A DNA stretch of 64,000 nt from Elstera sp043721315 (GCA_043721315.1 JAYSQZ010000035.1:18747-82746), one strand, 5' to 3'; counted from the first letter of the stretch, positions 34,879-44,552 are shown. The notes: a model not told the origin generated them from the letters alone. Translations and numbers: made by a program.

Positions 34879-35088
34879 ATGAAAAGTTTGAACACCCTAA
34901 ACATCGAGAAAATCGCCGCCGCGATTGAAGCCGACGCGGGTGAAGCCCTGCCCGGCCTGCGCCAATCGCTCGCCGAGGCCAAGGCGGGCAGCTTCGCGCA
35001 AATCCATACGCCAGAGCAAATCGCAAGCCAGGGGCGCGGGCATCAGGTGGTAATATCAAACTTTCCCCCCGCTCAATTTCAGCTTTAA
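34879..35088 (+). pseudogene. Truncated BrnA-like antitoxin
   Basis: 69 residues. MKSLNTLNIEKIAAAIEADAG, LRQSLAEAKAGSFA and IHTPEQIASQGRG match the N-terminal part of BrnA-type/RHH-associated antitoxins. The family normally continues with a basic hinge and a RHH ending (KLRLD..ALRA..GWQTRVN); here the frame departs at GHQVVISNFPP and stops. No BrnT toxin is nearby. It is likely a remnant, cut by a frameshift or a rearrangement at about 35040. It abuts the R-M gene start on the opposite strand. Confidence 0.55.
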
Positions 35089-35122
35089 TACCCTCCTTCC
35101 CCCCCCGCTGAGAGAACCTGCC

Positions 35123-36058
35123 ATGCCCCGCCCCCGTCTTCACGCGCCCGATCTTCCCATGCCGCCCGCCGTTCTGGCGCGGCTGGAGGCGGAGTTTGAG
35201 GTTGTTCGGGGCGGAAGCGTGCCGGAGGGGGTAGAAGGGGTGCTCATTACCCCGCGCGATAAGATGACCGCAGCCGCGCTGGCGGCCCTGCCCGCCTCCG
35301 TTAAAATCATCGCCACGTTTTCGGTCGGTTACGATCATATCGACGTGCCTGCCGCGCATCGCCGGGGGATTATCGTTACCAACACGCCGGACGTGCTAAC
35401 CGATGCCACTGCCGATATAGCCCTTCTCCTGCTGCTCGCCGCCAGCCGCCGCGCGCGGGAGGGGGAGGCGATGGTGCGCGAAGGGGCGTGGGTGGGGTGG
35501 AACCCGATGCAGTTGATCGGTTGGCAGATCACGGGTAAGCGCCTCGGTATCGTCGGCATGGGGCGCATTGGGCAAGCGCTGGCCCAGCGGGCGCGGGCGT
35601 GCGGAATGCTGATCCATTATTATAACCGCACGCGCCTGCCGGAGAGTGAGGAGGCTGGGGCGGTCTATCATGCCAGTCTCGATAGCCTGCTGGCGGTGTC
35701 CGAATTTCTGTCGCTCCACGCGCCCGCATCGGCGGAAACCGATAAGCTGCTGTCGGCGGAACGGATCGCCAAACTGCCGATTGGGGCGATTGTGGTGAAT
35801 ACGGCGCGGGGCAATTTGGTGGAGGATGACGCGCTGATCGCGGCCCTTCAGTCCGGCCATATCGCGGCGGCGGGGCTGGATGTGTTTACGGGCGAGCCGA
35901 ACCTTGATGCCCGCTATCGCAGCCTGCCGAATGTCTTTCCCCTGCCCCACCTCGGCAGCGCCACGGTTGAAACGCGCACGGCGATGGGGATGCGCGCGCT
36001 GGATAATCTCGCGGCTGTGCTGAATGGGCAGCCGCCGTTGCATCCTATCCGGGTTTAA
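35123..36058 (+). CDS. D-2-hydroxyacid dehydrogenase (glyoxylate/hydroxypyruvate reductase-like)
   Basis: 311 residues. NAD(P)-binding GIVGMGRIGQALAQRA near residue 148; catalytic triad Arg in NTARGNLVEDDAL, Glu in DVFTGEPNLD and His in PLPHLGSAT. The closest family pattern is the GyaR/GhrB group that reduces glyoxylate and hydroxypyruvate to glycolate and D-glycerate. Cofactor choice is not certain from sequence. Divergent from the R-M enzyme, with the truncated antitoxin between. It is followed by a signalling gene on the same strand. Confidence 0.92.
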   Translation: MPRPRLHAPDLPMPPAVLARLEAEFEVVRGGSVPEGVEGVLITPRDKMTAAALAALPASVKIIATFSVGYDHIDVPAAHRRGIIVTNTPDVLTDATADIALLLLLAASRRAREGEAMVREGAWVGWNPMQLIGWQITGKRLGIVGMGRIGQALAQRARACGMLIHYYNRTRLPESEEAGAVYHASLDSLLAVSEFLSLHAPASAETDKLLSAERIAKLPIGAIVVNTARGNLVEDDALIAALQSGHIAAAGLDVFTGEPNLDARYRSLPNVFPLPHLGSATVETRTAMGMRALDNLAAVLNGQPPLHPIRV

Positions 36059-36149
36059 GCCCCCACTGGGGCCTTTAACGGGCCGCAGAGTAAAATCTAC
36101 GTATTATCTCTTCGTAAAATCATGGCTTTCCCTTGCTGTTCGGGCATAA

Positions 36150-38747
36150 ATGGGGCAGCCTTGCCAGGATTGCCGTGAATTGCGGCTATCGGTGCGAGAT
36201 TTAATGAACGATGTGGCAGGACTTAACGGGCGAATGACTATAATCAGCTTTCCTCTCACGGTAATCGGTTTTCCCCATAGCGCGGTTGTGCTGGTTGAAG
36301 AGGTCGTTGCCTCGGGGCACCTACCCTTGCGCGCGCTTACGGTTCTCCCCGCTATTCCCGACACTGTTGGCGCGCTGGCCCATGAGGGCATTATTATTGT
36401 GGCGGCAACTCCTGAGACGGAAAGTGCGGTCCTCAGCCTACCCCAGCGCCAGCCGCCCGAAGATGCGGCTCGTCCGGCGCTTATTTTCGCGGCCCCGGCT
36501 AGCGGTAGCGATTTACGCTTAAGGGCGATTGAAACCGGGTTCGATGAAATCATCACTCTGCCGCTGGACCGGGCCGAACTCATAGCCCGCCTCCGTTCCG
36601 CCGTGATGCTGCTGACCAGCCGGGCGGACTTGCAAGAGGCGCGGATTACAGCAGAGCAGCGCTACGCTTTGATTGCCCTCGGCGCAAATGATGGGCTGTG
36701 GGATTGGGATCTCGCCTCGGGCCTCGTGCGCTATTCCCCGCGTCTGGCCGAGATGATGGGATTGCCGCCCAACAGTAGCAGTTGCGTGATCGAAGATTGG
36801 CTTTCCTGTGTGATGCCGGATGATCGCGATTGGGTGGATGCAACGCTCGATGAGCAAGTGCAAAACCCGTCTAGCGATTTTCGCATCGAATATCGGGTAC
36901 GCGATGCTCTGGGGGATGTGCGCTGGGTCTTGTGTCGCGGCACGGCCTTGGGCGGCGGCGAAGGCGGCACCGCAACCCGTATGGCAGGCTCCCAATCGGA
37001 CATCACTGGGCGCAAAGAGGCGGAAGAAGCCTTGCGTGTGAGTGAGGAGCGTTACGCCCTCGCCATTCTGGCTGCCAACGATGGGCTGTGGGATTGGGAC
37101 GTTCGCACCAACTCCATTCTCTTCACTCCCCGCTGGAAAGAGATGATTGGCTGTAGCGCGGCTGAAGTGGGCACCGACCCCGACGAATGGTTTGGCCGCG
37201 TCAACCCCGACGATTTGATCTGGCTGCAAGCCGCCGTTGAAGCGCAAATCGCTAGCGAGGAAGAGCCGTTTCAGATCGAATACCGCATCCGCCACACCGA
37301 CGGTTCGGAACGCTGGATGCTGTGCCACGGCCTGACAATTCGCGACCCGCTTTCGGATCGGGCTACCCGCATCGTTGGCTCGCAGTCGGATATTACCGAG
37401 CGCAAACAGGCCGAGCAGCAGATACTGCGCGATGCTTTCCACGATGCCACCACGGGCTTACCCAACCGCGCTTTGTTTATGGATCGCCTCGCCCAAACCC
37501 TACGACGCTCCGATGGGTCGGTCGCCTCCTGTGCCGTGATCGTGGTGGAAGTAAGCCGCTTCGCCAGCCTTGCAAATTCGCTCACGCCCACGCAGGCAGA
37601 TCATTTGCTGCGCGAAGTGGGTGAGCGGCTGGCACAAACCGTGGTAGCGTCCGATACGCTAGCGCGGTTGGAGGGCGCGAGCTTTGGGTTTTTACTGCAA
37701 GGCGTTTCGGAAGAAAACGCGATTGGGCATAGGGCGCTGGCTATCCACACCGCCCTGAAAGCCGCCATTACTTTACCTGGCGCGCAAGGATTGTATGTAA
37801 CCGTGCGGATTGGGGCCGCTATGCCAAACGGCAGCCAGCGGGCGGAAGAGTTGCTGCGCGATGCCTCCCGCGCGCTCAATCGCCCTGGCACCGATGCCGA
37901 AAAGAGCGTCGCGATGTTTGCCGCAGGCGGTATGGATGATGCCGTCGATCCGTTGGCGTTGGAGCAGGATTTACGCATCGCCATCGAGGCGGGCGATCAG
38001 CTTCAAATGCATTATCAGCCGATTGTCGATCTTGTCTCCGGGCGGCTCGTCGGGTTTGAATCGCTCATGCGCTGGCATCACCCCACGATGGGGCTAGTGT
38101 CGCCGATGCGCTTCATTCCGCTGGCCGAAGAGAGCAAACTAATTATTCCGATGGGGCTGTTTGCGCTCGATCAAGCCTGCCAGCAGGTCAACCGCTGGCG
38201 GCAGTTGCTACCTTTTGCCGGAGCCTTGTTCATCAATGTGAACGTGTCCGGTGTGCAAATGCAGGAGGCGGATTTCGTCGAGCGTGTCGCCGAAATTCTC
38301 GCGCTGCGGAAAACGCCCACCGACGCCCTGAAGCTGGAAATAACCGAAAGCGTGGTGCTGGACGATGTGGAAGGCATGTTGTCCATCCTCAGCCGCCTGA
38401 AAGCGATGGGGCTACGGCTTGCCATTGATGATTTCGGAACCGGCTATAGCTCCCTCTCCTACTTGCACCAGTTCCGTTTCGATGCCGTAAAGATTGATCA
38501 ATCTTTCGTGCGGGCCATGCGGCAAAGGCCAGAAAACGGCCTCATCATTCGCATGATTGCCGAACTGGGCCGGGGGCTTGGGTGCGACGTGATCGCCGAG
38601 GGCGTTGAAACCGCCAACGACGTGATCAAGCTGGCGCAACTGGGGTGCATGTACGGCCAGGGCTATCATTTCGGTCGCCCGCGCGACCCCATGAGCATCG
38701 AACGGCTGCTCTTGCCGGTGCGGGAAGAACCGGAAGCGGTGTTGTAA
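36150..38747 (+). CDS. PAS-GGDEF-EAL signalling protein with degenerate GGDEF
   Basis: 865 residues. Residues ~29-150 resemble a receiver-like domain lacking a clear phospho-Asp. Two PAS domains follow (each with the GANDGLWDWD-type core, about 170-290 and 295-420, with RKEAEEAL and RKQAEQQIL linkers). The GGDEF domain (about 425-580) reads RLEGASFGF where RxGGDEF is expected, so it is probably not a cyclase. The EAL domain (about 590-860) has YQPIVDLVSGRLVGFESLMRW, ITESVV and DDFGTGYSSLSYL, so it should hydrolyse c-di-GMP. ATG 36150 is uncertain; ATG 36204 or 36234 could be the true start. cheZ follows 141 bases later, which suggests a motility link. Confidence 0.93.
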   Translation: MGQPCQDCRELRLSVRDLMNDVAGLNGRMTIISFPLTVIGFPHSAVVLVEEVVASGHLPLRALTVLPAIPDTVGALAHEGIIIVAATPETESAVLSLPQRQPPEDAARPALIFAAPASGSDLRLRAIETGFDEIITLPLDRAELIARLRSAVMLLTSRADLQEARITAEQRYALIALGANDGLWDWDLASGLVRYSPRLAEMMGLPPNSSSCVIEDWLSCVMPDDRDWVDATLDEQVQNPSSDFRIEYRVRDALGDVRWVLCRGTALGGGEGGTATRMAGSQSDITGRKEAEEALRVSEERYALAILAANDGLWDWDVRTNSILFTPRWKEMIGCSAAEVGTDPDEWFGRVNPDDLIWLQAAVEAQIASEEEPFQIEYRIRHTDGSERWMLCHGLTIRDPLSDRATRIVGSQSDITERKQAEQQILRDAFHDATTGLPNRALFMDRLAQTLRRSDGSVASCAVIVVEVSRFASLANSLTPTQADHLLREVGERLAQTVVASDTLARLEGASFGFLLQGVSEENAIGHRALAIHTALKAAITLPGAQGLYVTVRIGAAMPNGSQRAEELLRDASRALNRPGTDAEKSVAMFAAGGMDDAVDPLALEQDLRIAIEAGDQLQMHYQPIVDLVSGRLVGFESLMRWHHPTMGLVSPMRFIPLAEESKLIIPMGLFALDQACQQVNRWRQLLPFAGALFINVNVSGVQMQEADFVERVAEILALRKTPTDALKLEITESVVLDDVEGMLSILSRLKAMGLRLAIDDFGTGYSSLSYLHQFRFDAVKIDQSFVRAMRQRPENGLIIRMIAELGRGLGCDVIAEGVETANDVIKLAQLGCMYGQGYHFGRPRDPMSIERLLLPVREEPEAVL

Positions 38748-38888
38748 CGTAACCCTTGTAATAATCGGGATGCGCCCTGGCGCGGCTTGGCTTATGATTA
38801 ACACTGTTGTTTCCATGTACGGAAATTTCAACAGGTTGCGATGTGCAGCGCACTATCCAGCGGCAGAACGCCGATAGAGGCAGAGAGA

Positions 38889-39551
38889 ATGAGCCGAACG
38901 ATTACAAACGAGGACATCCTGCGCTCCTTGGTTCAAATTGGAACAGGGCTGCATCGGGATTTTTCGGAATTTCGCGACACGCTTAAAGTTGCTGCATTGA
39001 CGATCAACGAGAAAAAGTTCGAGGAGGCCAAACATCTGGCCCGCGAGCTTGAAGATCTGTCGAATCATATTCTGAATACTAAGCGGGAAATTGCGCTAAT
39101 TTCAGTTCAAACTGATGGCGGTAACTTCCAGTCGGCTAACTTCGAGTTAGATGCGGTCGTTAAACAAACCGAAGACGCCACCAATAATATCATGACGGCG
39201 GCGGAGAACATTAGCACGCTGTCCAATTCGCTTAACGAGATCGAGGATCCCGTCGCGCGCGCTGCCAAAATTGACGAGATCAATAATGAAGTTGTGACAA
39301 TTTACGAATCGTGCAACTTTCAAGATATTACCGGGCAGCGTATTCGCAAGATTGTACGGATGCTGACCTATATCGAAACCCGCATCGAAAACATGATCCG
39401 CATTTGGGGCGCGAGCGAAATTGGCCAGATGACGGCAGGGGCTGCGGAAGAAGAGCGCGCGGCAGCAGGCGACGACGCGGACCTGCTGAACGGCCCGCAA
39501 CTTCCCGGCGCGGCAGTCAGCCAAACCGAAATCGACGATTTCTTCCGGTAG
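38889..39551 (+). CDS. cheZ: Protein phosphatase CheZ (alphaproteobacterial type)
   Basis: 220 residues, helical. CNFQDITGQRIRKIVRML (about residues 137-155) carries the catalytic Gln of the CheZ family, and the tail VSQTEIDDFFR is the short CheY-binding helix. CheZ dephosphorylates CheY-P to reset chemotaxis. Start ATG 38889 has GAGG upstream; ATG 38841 is possible. No cheA/cheY is in this window. Placement after a c-di-GMP gene suits motility control. Confidence 0.9.
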   Translation: MSRTITNEDILRSLVQIGTGLHRDFSEFRDTLKVAALTINEKKFEEAKHLARELEDLSNHILNTKREIALISVQTDGGNFQSANFELDAVVKQTEDATNNIMTAAENISTLSNSLNEIEDPVARAAKIDEINNEVVTIYESCNFQDITGQRIRKIVRMLTYIETRIENMIRIWGASEIGQMTAGAAEEERAAAGDDADLLNGPQLPGAAVSQTEIDDFFR

Positions 39552-39582
39552 AGTTTTTCGCCCTCCGACTATTGGCCCCCAC

Positions 39583-40650
39583 ATGCCCACCCCAGCGACG
39601 CTTCTCACGATCCATCTTGCCGCTCTGGTGAACAACTGGCGGTTTCTCGCCCGCCAAGCCGCGCATGGGCGGTGTGCGGCGGTGGTGAAGGCTGATGGTT
39701 ATGGTTTAGGGTCGGTTGAGGTTGCCTCGGCGTTGCTGGCTGCGGGCTGCACAGAGTTCTTTGTCGCCCATCTTGCCGAAGCCATTACTCTCCGGGCAGG
39801 TCTTGCCGCGCGCTTCCCGGATCAGCGCCCGTTTATCGGCGTGCTTAACGGGCTATTGCCGGGCGAGCACTCTGAGTTTGCGGAACATGCGTTAGTGCCC
39901 GTGCTCAACAGCCCGGCACAGTTGGAAGACTGGCCTGTCGAGACGCCCGCTATTCTGCAAATCGACACGGGCATGAGCCGCTTGGGATTGGAGGCTGCCG
40001 AGTTCGAGGCGCTGCTCCCCGCGCTGCGCCGCCGCCCGTTCAGGCTGCTAATGAGCCATTTTGCCTGTGCCGATGCCCCAGACCACCCGCTGAACCGCCA
40101 GCAGATTGATCGGTTCGCTGCGGCCTTGCGCCAGCTTCCGGGAGTGCCGGGCAGTTTAGCCGCTTCTTCGGGTATTTTTTTGGGGGCCGATGCTCATTTC
40201 GATCTCTTACGCCCCGGCTATGCGCTGTATGGCGGCAACCCCACGCCAGGGCACCCGAACCCTATGGAGGCCGTGGTGACGCTGACCACACCCATTCTTC
40301 AGGTCCGCGATATTCCGGCAGATCGCCCGGTCGGCTATGGCGCACGCTGGGTTTCTGCGGCTCCAAGCCGAATTGCTACGGTGGCTTACGGTTATGCCGA
40401 CGGCGTGCCGCGTGTGACCGAAGGCGCGATTTTTCATCTCGGCGGGCAACCGGTTCCCGTCGTCGGGCGCGTGTCGATGGATTTGATGACGCTGGATGTC
40501 ACGGGCATTTCCGGGGTATTTCCGGGGGCAGAGGTGGAAATTTTGGGCGCACTACGCGATATTGACCAAGGCGGGACCGATGGCGGCACGCTAGGCTATG
40601 AAATTCTCACCAGTATCGGACGGCGCGCTGTGCGCCGCTATGGACCCTAA
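39583..40650 (+). CDS. alr: Alanine racemase
   Basis: 355 residues with PLP Lys in AVVKADGYGLG (K36) and a C-terminal beta-domain. The catalytic Tyr is in PVGYGARWV, and IDTGMSRLGL and SMDLMTLDVT are family blocks. It converts L- to D-alanine for peptidoglycan. It is slightly short but complete. The gene leads the alr-mlaE-mlaF-radA group; mlaE starts 3 bases after its stop. No strong ribosome site precedes ATG 39583. Confidence 0.95.
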   Translation: MPTPATLLTIHLAALVNNWRFLARQAAHGRCAAVVKADGYGLGSVEVASALLAAGCTEFFVAHLAEAITLRAGLAARFPDQRPFIGVLNGLLPGEHSEFAEHALVPVLNSPAQLEDWPVETPAILQIDTGMSRLGLEAAEFEALLPALRRRPFRLLMSHFACADAPDHPLNRQQIDRFAAALRQLPGVPGSLAASSGIFLGADAHFDLLRPGYALYGGNPTPGHPNPMEAVVTLTTPILQVRDIPADRPVGYGARWVSAAPSRIATVAYGYADGVPRVTEGAIFHLGGQPVPVVGRVSMDLMTLDVTGISGVFPGAEVEILGALRDIDQGGTDGGTLGYEILTSIGRRAVRRYGP

Positions 40651-40653
40651 CCT

Positions 40654-41427
40654 ATGCCGTTGTTAAGCCCCTTGGGTCAATTCGTCCTCGCCCTGTTCGC
40701 AACGTCGGGCCGCGTGGCGCTGTTCGCGCTGGAAGCCATGAGCCACTGGGTCCGCCCGCCGTTCTACGGACGCCAGCTTTTGCGGCAGATTGTGGAAATC
40801 GGCTATTTTTCGCTGCCCGTTGTCGGGCTGACCACGCTGTTCACCGGCATGGTGCTGGCGCTGCAAGCCTACACTGGCTTCTCGCAGTTCAATGCGGAAA
40901 GCACGATTGCCAATCTTGTTGTGCTGGCGATCACGCGGGAGTTGGGGCCGGTGATGGCGGGGCTGATGGTGGCGGGCCGTGTAGGGGCTGCCATGGCGGC
41001 GGAGCTTGCCACGATGCGCGTAACCGAACAAATTGATGCGCTCGACACCCTCTCCACCCCCCCCATGAAATATCTCGTAGCCCCCCGTTTGCTTGCCGGA
41101 ACCTTAGCCCTGCCGCCGCTGGTGGCGATTGGCAATGTTATCGGCGTGATGGGCGGCTGGTTGGTTGGCGAACAGAAGCTAGGCTTCAACGGCGCGGCCT
41201 ATATGCAAGCCACGATGAATTTCGTGAGTATTGATGATGTTTTGTCGGGCCTTGTGAAAGCCGCCGTGTTCGGCTTCACCGTCACTTTGATGGGCTGCTA
41301 CCACGGCTTCAACTCTGGGCGCGGCGCGCAAGGCGTGGGCGCGGCGACGACCAATGCGGTGGTATCGGCCTCCATTCTCATTCTCGTGTTCGATTATTTA
41401 CTAACGGAGGCGTTTTTCGCAAAATGA
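40654..41427 (+). CDS. mlaE: MlaE-family ABC permease for lipid transport
   Basis: 257 residues with about five to six membrane segments; AITRELGPVMAGLMVAGRVGAAMAAELATMRVTEQIDAL (about 88-125) is the hallmark cytoplasmic loop of the MlaE/TTG2B family. The MlaFEDB system moves phospholipids to keep outer-membrane asymmetry. Only E and F are encoded here; MlaD is not adjacent. Overlaps mlaF by four bases (ATGA). Confidence 0.93.
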   Translation: MPLLSPLGQFVLALFATSGRVALFALEAMSHWVRPPFYGRQLLRQIVEIGYFSLPVVGLTTLFTGMVLALQAYTGFSQFNAESTIANLVVLAITRELGPVMAGLMVAGRVGAAMAAELATMRVTEQIDALDTLSTPPMKYLVAPRLLAGTLALPPLVAIGNVIGVMGGWLVGEQKLGFNGAAYMQATMNFVSIDDVLSGLVKAAVFGFTVTLMGCYHGFNSGRGAQGVGAATTNAVVSASILILVFDYLLTEAFFAK

Positions 41428-42221
41428 GCGCCGCATTCAGTTCGGGGCAGAGTCCCTCTAAAATCGCCGTTCGCAGTGTCACCAAGAGCTTTGGTCGCAA
41501 GCCTGTGTTGCGCGGGGCGGATTTGCTGATTCCCAAAGGCCAGAGCACGGTTATCATCGGCGGCTCGGGCACGGGGAAATCGGTCCTGCTCAAGTGCATC
41601 CTGGGGCTTATTCAGCCCGATTCCGGCACTATCGAGATAGACGGGGTGAATATCCTCACAGAAGGCGCACAATCGCGCCGCGATATTCGCCAAAAAATTG
41701 GTATGTTGTTCCAGGGCGGCGCTTTATTCGACAGTCTGCGCGTGTGGGAAAATGTCGCCTTCGGGCTAATGCAGGGCGACCGGATGAGCGCGCGGGACGC
41801 AAAACCCATCGCCATCACCAAACTCGGCCAAGTTGGCCTCGGCCCCGATGTGGCAGACCTGTTTCCGGCAGAGCTTTCCGGCGGAATGCAAAAACGTGTT
41901 GGCCTTGCCCGCGCCATTGCGCGCGAGCCGGAGATATTGTTCTTCGATGAACCCACGACCGGGCTTGATCCGATTATGGCGGGCGTGATTAACGATCTTA
42001 TTCGCCAATGCGTCGCCGACCTTGGGGCCACCGCAGTCACCATCACCCATGATATGACCAGCGTGCGCCATATCGCCGATCAGGTGGCAATGATCTATGA
42101 CGGAAAATTCGTCTGGTCAGGGCCGATTGCCGATCTCGACTCCTCCGGCAACCCCTACATTGATCAGTTCATTCACGGACGAACCGAGGGGCCGATTGCC
42201 CTTCAGGTTCGGAGCGCTTGA
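41424..42221 (+). CDS. mlaF: MlaF-family ABC ATP-binding protein
   Basis: 265 residues. Walker A GGSGTGKSVLLK, Q-loop MLFQGGALFDSL, signature LSGGMQKRVGLARA, Walker B LFFDEPTTGLDP. It powers the MlaE permease for phospholipid transport. Stop and radA start share a base (TGATG), so radA translation follows closely. Confidence 0.95.
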   Translation: MSAAFSSGQSPSKIAVRSVTKSFGRKPVLRGADLLIPKGQSTVIIGGSGTGKSVLLKCILGLIQPDSGTIEIDGVNILTEGAQSRRDIRQKIGMLFQGGALFDSLRVWENVAFGLMQGDRMSARDAKPIAITKLGQVGLGPDVADLFPAELSGGMQKRVGLARAIAREPEILFFDEPTTGLDPIMAGVINDLIRQCVADLGATAVTITHDMTSVRHIADQVAMIYDGKFVWSGPIADLDSSGNPYIDQFIHGRTEGPIALQVRSA

Positions 42222-43633
42222 TGGCCCGAGGCACGAGCCAGTTTGTTTGCCAAGCCTGCGGGGCCTTCTACGCGAAATGGCAGGGCCAATGCACGGCCTG
42301 CGGCGAGTGGAATACCTTGGTTGAAGAGGCCGCCCCGCCGTCGGTCGGCGGTAAGAAGGCCCCGGCGGTGCAGCGGTCGCGGAGTTCTGGGCTTACCTTC
42401 GTCGATCTCGGCGGCCTATCCACTCCCGCGCCGCGCCGCCCGTCCGGTATTGATGAGTTGGACCGCGTGACGGGCGGCGGCATCGTGCCGGGTTCGGCCA
42501 TTCTTATTGGCGGCGATCCGGGGATTGGGAAATCGACGTTGCTGACGCAAGTGGTCGCCCGCCTCGCCGAAACCGGTAGCCGCTGCGCTTATATCTCCGG
42601 GGAAGAAGCGGTCGATCAAGTGCGCCTGCGCGCGGCCCGCCTTGGCATTGCGTCCGCCCCCGTTGCCTTAGCGTCAGCAACGGCTTTACGCGATATTCTT
42701 CCGGCGCTGGAGGGAGAGAATCCGCCCGACATCGTTGTGATAGATTCGATCCAAACCATGTATCTGGACGCGCTCGACAGCGCCCCCGGCACGGTCGGGC
42801 AAGTGCGCGCCTGCGCGCAGGAACTCATTCGTGCCGCAAAAAAACGCGGTTTCGCGCTTATCCTCGTTGGGCATGTAACCAAGGAAGGCGCGATTGCCGG
42901 GCCGCGCGTGCTGGAACATATGGTCGATACGGTGCTGTATTTTGAAGGCGAGCGCGGTCATCAGTTCCGCATTTTGCGCGCGGTGAAAAACCGTTTTGGG
43001 CCGACCGATGAAATCGGCGTGTTCGAGATGACCGATAAGGGCTTGAAAGAAGTCCCCAACCCCTCCGCGCTCTTTCTCGCTGAACGGCGGGACGATGTAT
43101 CGGGCGCGGCGGTCTTCGCTGGAATGGAAGGCACGCGCCCCGTTCTGGTGGAAATCCAAGCCCTCGTCGCCCCTACCAGCTTCGGCACACCCCGCCGCGC
43201 GGTGGTTGGGTGGGATAGCGGGCGGCTGGCGATGGTCATGGCGGTGCTCGATGCGCGGTGCGGCCTGTCTATCGGCGCGCAAGATGTGTATCTGAACGTC
43301 GCGGGTGGTTTGCGGATTTCGGAGCCTGCGGCGGATCTTGCGGTTGCAGCCGCCCTGGTTTCCGCCTATTCCGGGGAACCTGTGCCGTCTGATATGGTTG
43401 TGTTCGGCGAAGTTGGCCTGGGCGGGGAGGTTCGGCAGGTCGGCCAAACCGATGCGCGGCTTAAGGAAGCCTTGCGCTTGGGCTTTGGACGGGCTTTGAT
43501 CCCGGCGCGACGAACGGGGGCGACCAGTGGCGGCCTAGGGTTGGAATTGACCGAGGTGGACAGGTTGGCCGATCTCGTCGAACGGCTCACCCCACCAGAC
43601 GAGAGTAGCTGGCGGCGCAAGCTGCCTGAATAG
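42221..43633 (+). CDS. radA: DNA repair protein RadA
   Basis: 470 residues. N-terminal zinc finger CQACGAFYAKWQGQCTACGEW, Walker A GGDPGIGKST, the RadA-specific KNRFGPTDE motif, and a Lon-protease-like C-terminal domain. RadA is a hexameric branch-migration helicase in recombination. The start ATG 42221 overlaps the mlaF stop. Confidence 0.97.
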   Translation: MARGTSQFVCQACGAFYAKWQGQCTACGEWNTLVEEAAPPSVGGKKAPAVQRSRSSGLTFVDLGGLSTPAPRRPSGIDELDRVTGGGIVPGSAILIGGDPGIGKSTLLTQVVARLAETGSRCAYISGEEAVDQVRLRAARLGIASAPVALASATALRDILPALEGENPPDIVVIDSIQTMYLDALDSAPGTVGQVRACAQELIRAAKKRGFALILVGHVTKEGAIAGPRVLEHMVDTVLYFEGERGHQFRILRAVKNRFGPTDEIGVFEMTDKGLKEVPNPSALFLAERRDDVSGAAVFAGMEGTRPVLVEIQALVAPTSFGTPRRAVVGWDSGRLAMVMAVLDARCGLSIGAQDVYLNVAGGLRISEPAADLAVAAALVSAYSGEPVPSDMVVFGEVGLGGEVRQVGQTDARLKEALRLGFGRALIPARRTGATSGGLGLELTEVDRLADLVERLTPPDESSWRRKLPE

Positions 43634-43697
43634 TTTAGTGAGTTTGCTAAGTTTAGCGCGTGAACGCGGGACCAAAACGGGGGCCGAGAGGAATAAA

Positions 43698-44552
43698 ATG
43701 GACGGCGGCTTTCATATGACCGACATCGCGGTCGTGATCGTGGTGCTGATTTCGGGTGTGCTCGCCTTCCTGCGCGGCTTCGTGCGGGAAGCCTTGGGCA
43801 TTGCCGCCTGGATTGGTGCAGCCTTCATTGCTATGCAGGTGCAGCCCCTCACGATGGGCCTTGCGATGGACCTGATCGGCATGGAGGTGATCGCCAAGTA
43901 CGGCTCTTGGGTGGTTATCTTCCTCATCGCGCTGATTATCCTCTCCATCGTCAGCGGCGCGATTGCCAATATGATTAAGGATACCAGCCTGAATGCGCTG
44001 GACCGGTCTTTAGGCTTCGTCTTCGGTCTAGCGCGCGGTGGGTTGCTGATCGCGGTCGCCTATTTCCTCAGCGCGCAACTGATGAACAAAAGCGCCCCGC
44101 CGCCGGAGTGGCTGGCGAAGGCGAAAACCTACCCGCTTATCCTACGCGGGGCCGACATTGTGTCCGTCTTCGTGCCGCGCGATGCGAGCGAGCAGGCCGC
44201 GCGCGAGATTGAGGAAAAGCGCCGCCAGGGTGAAGCCTTGCTGGAAATTCAAAAGAACCTGCAAACCCTCACAGCGCCGCCTGCGGGTCCGATTGTGCCG
44301 CAACCGCCCCCGAGCGCGCCGGCTCAAACCGCGCCCGCCCCCGCTGTTCCGCCCGCGATTGGTGCGCCGCCTGCTGCGAAAACCGGCGTCGTTCCCGCGC
44401 AACCTGCCGCCCCGGCACAACCGCCCGCTACGGCACCCGCTACAAACTCTGGTGGAAAACCAGCCCCAGCAGCAGCCCCGGCAAAAGCAGGAGGCGGCTA
44501 TGACGACCAGCAACGTAACTCGCTTGATGCATTCATCAAAAATAAGCAGTAA
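43698..44552 (+). CDS. cvpA: CvpA family membrane protein
   Basis: 284 residues. Four membrane helices in the first ~150 residues, with FLRGFVREALGIAAWIGA and DRSLGFVFGLARGGLLI as CvpA hallmarks. A Pro/Ala-rich low-complexity tail (about 195-275) ends DAFIKNKQ. CvpA is linked to membrane stress and purF in many bacteria. Start at 43698, with GAGAGG upstream. It lies 64 bases after radA and before purF. Confidence 0.92.
   Translation: MDGGFHMTDIAVVIVVLISGVLAFLRGFVREALGIAAWIGAAFIAMQVQPLTMGLAMDLIGMEVIAKYGSWVVIFLIALIILSIVSGAIANMIKDTSLNALDRSLGFVFGLARGGLLIAVAYFLSAQLMNKSAPPPEWLAKAKTYPLILRGADIVSVFVPRDASEQAAREIEEKRRQGEALLEIQKNLQTLTAPPAGPIVPQPPPSAPAQTAPAPAVPPAIGAPPAAKTGVVPAQPAAPAQPPATAPATNSGGKPAPAAAPAKAGGGYDDQQRNSLDAFIKNKQ

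Noticed and set aside
31457..34880. tRNA-Thr as attachment site with a direct repeat of its 3' end
   Set aside because: No second copy of the tRNA end was found by eye near 34760-34880 or 35100.
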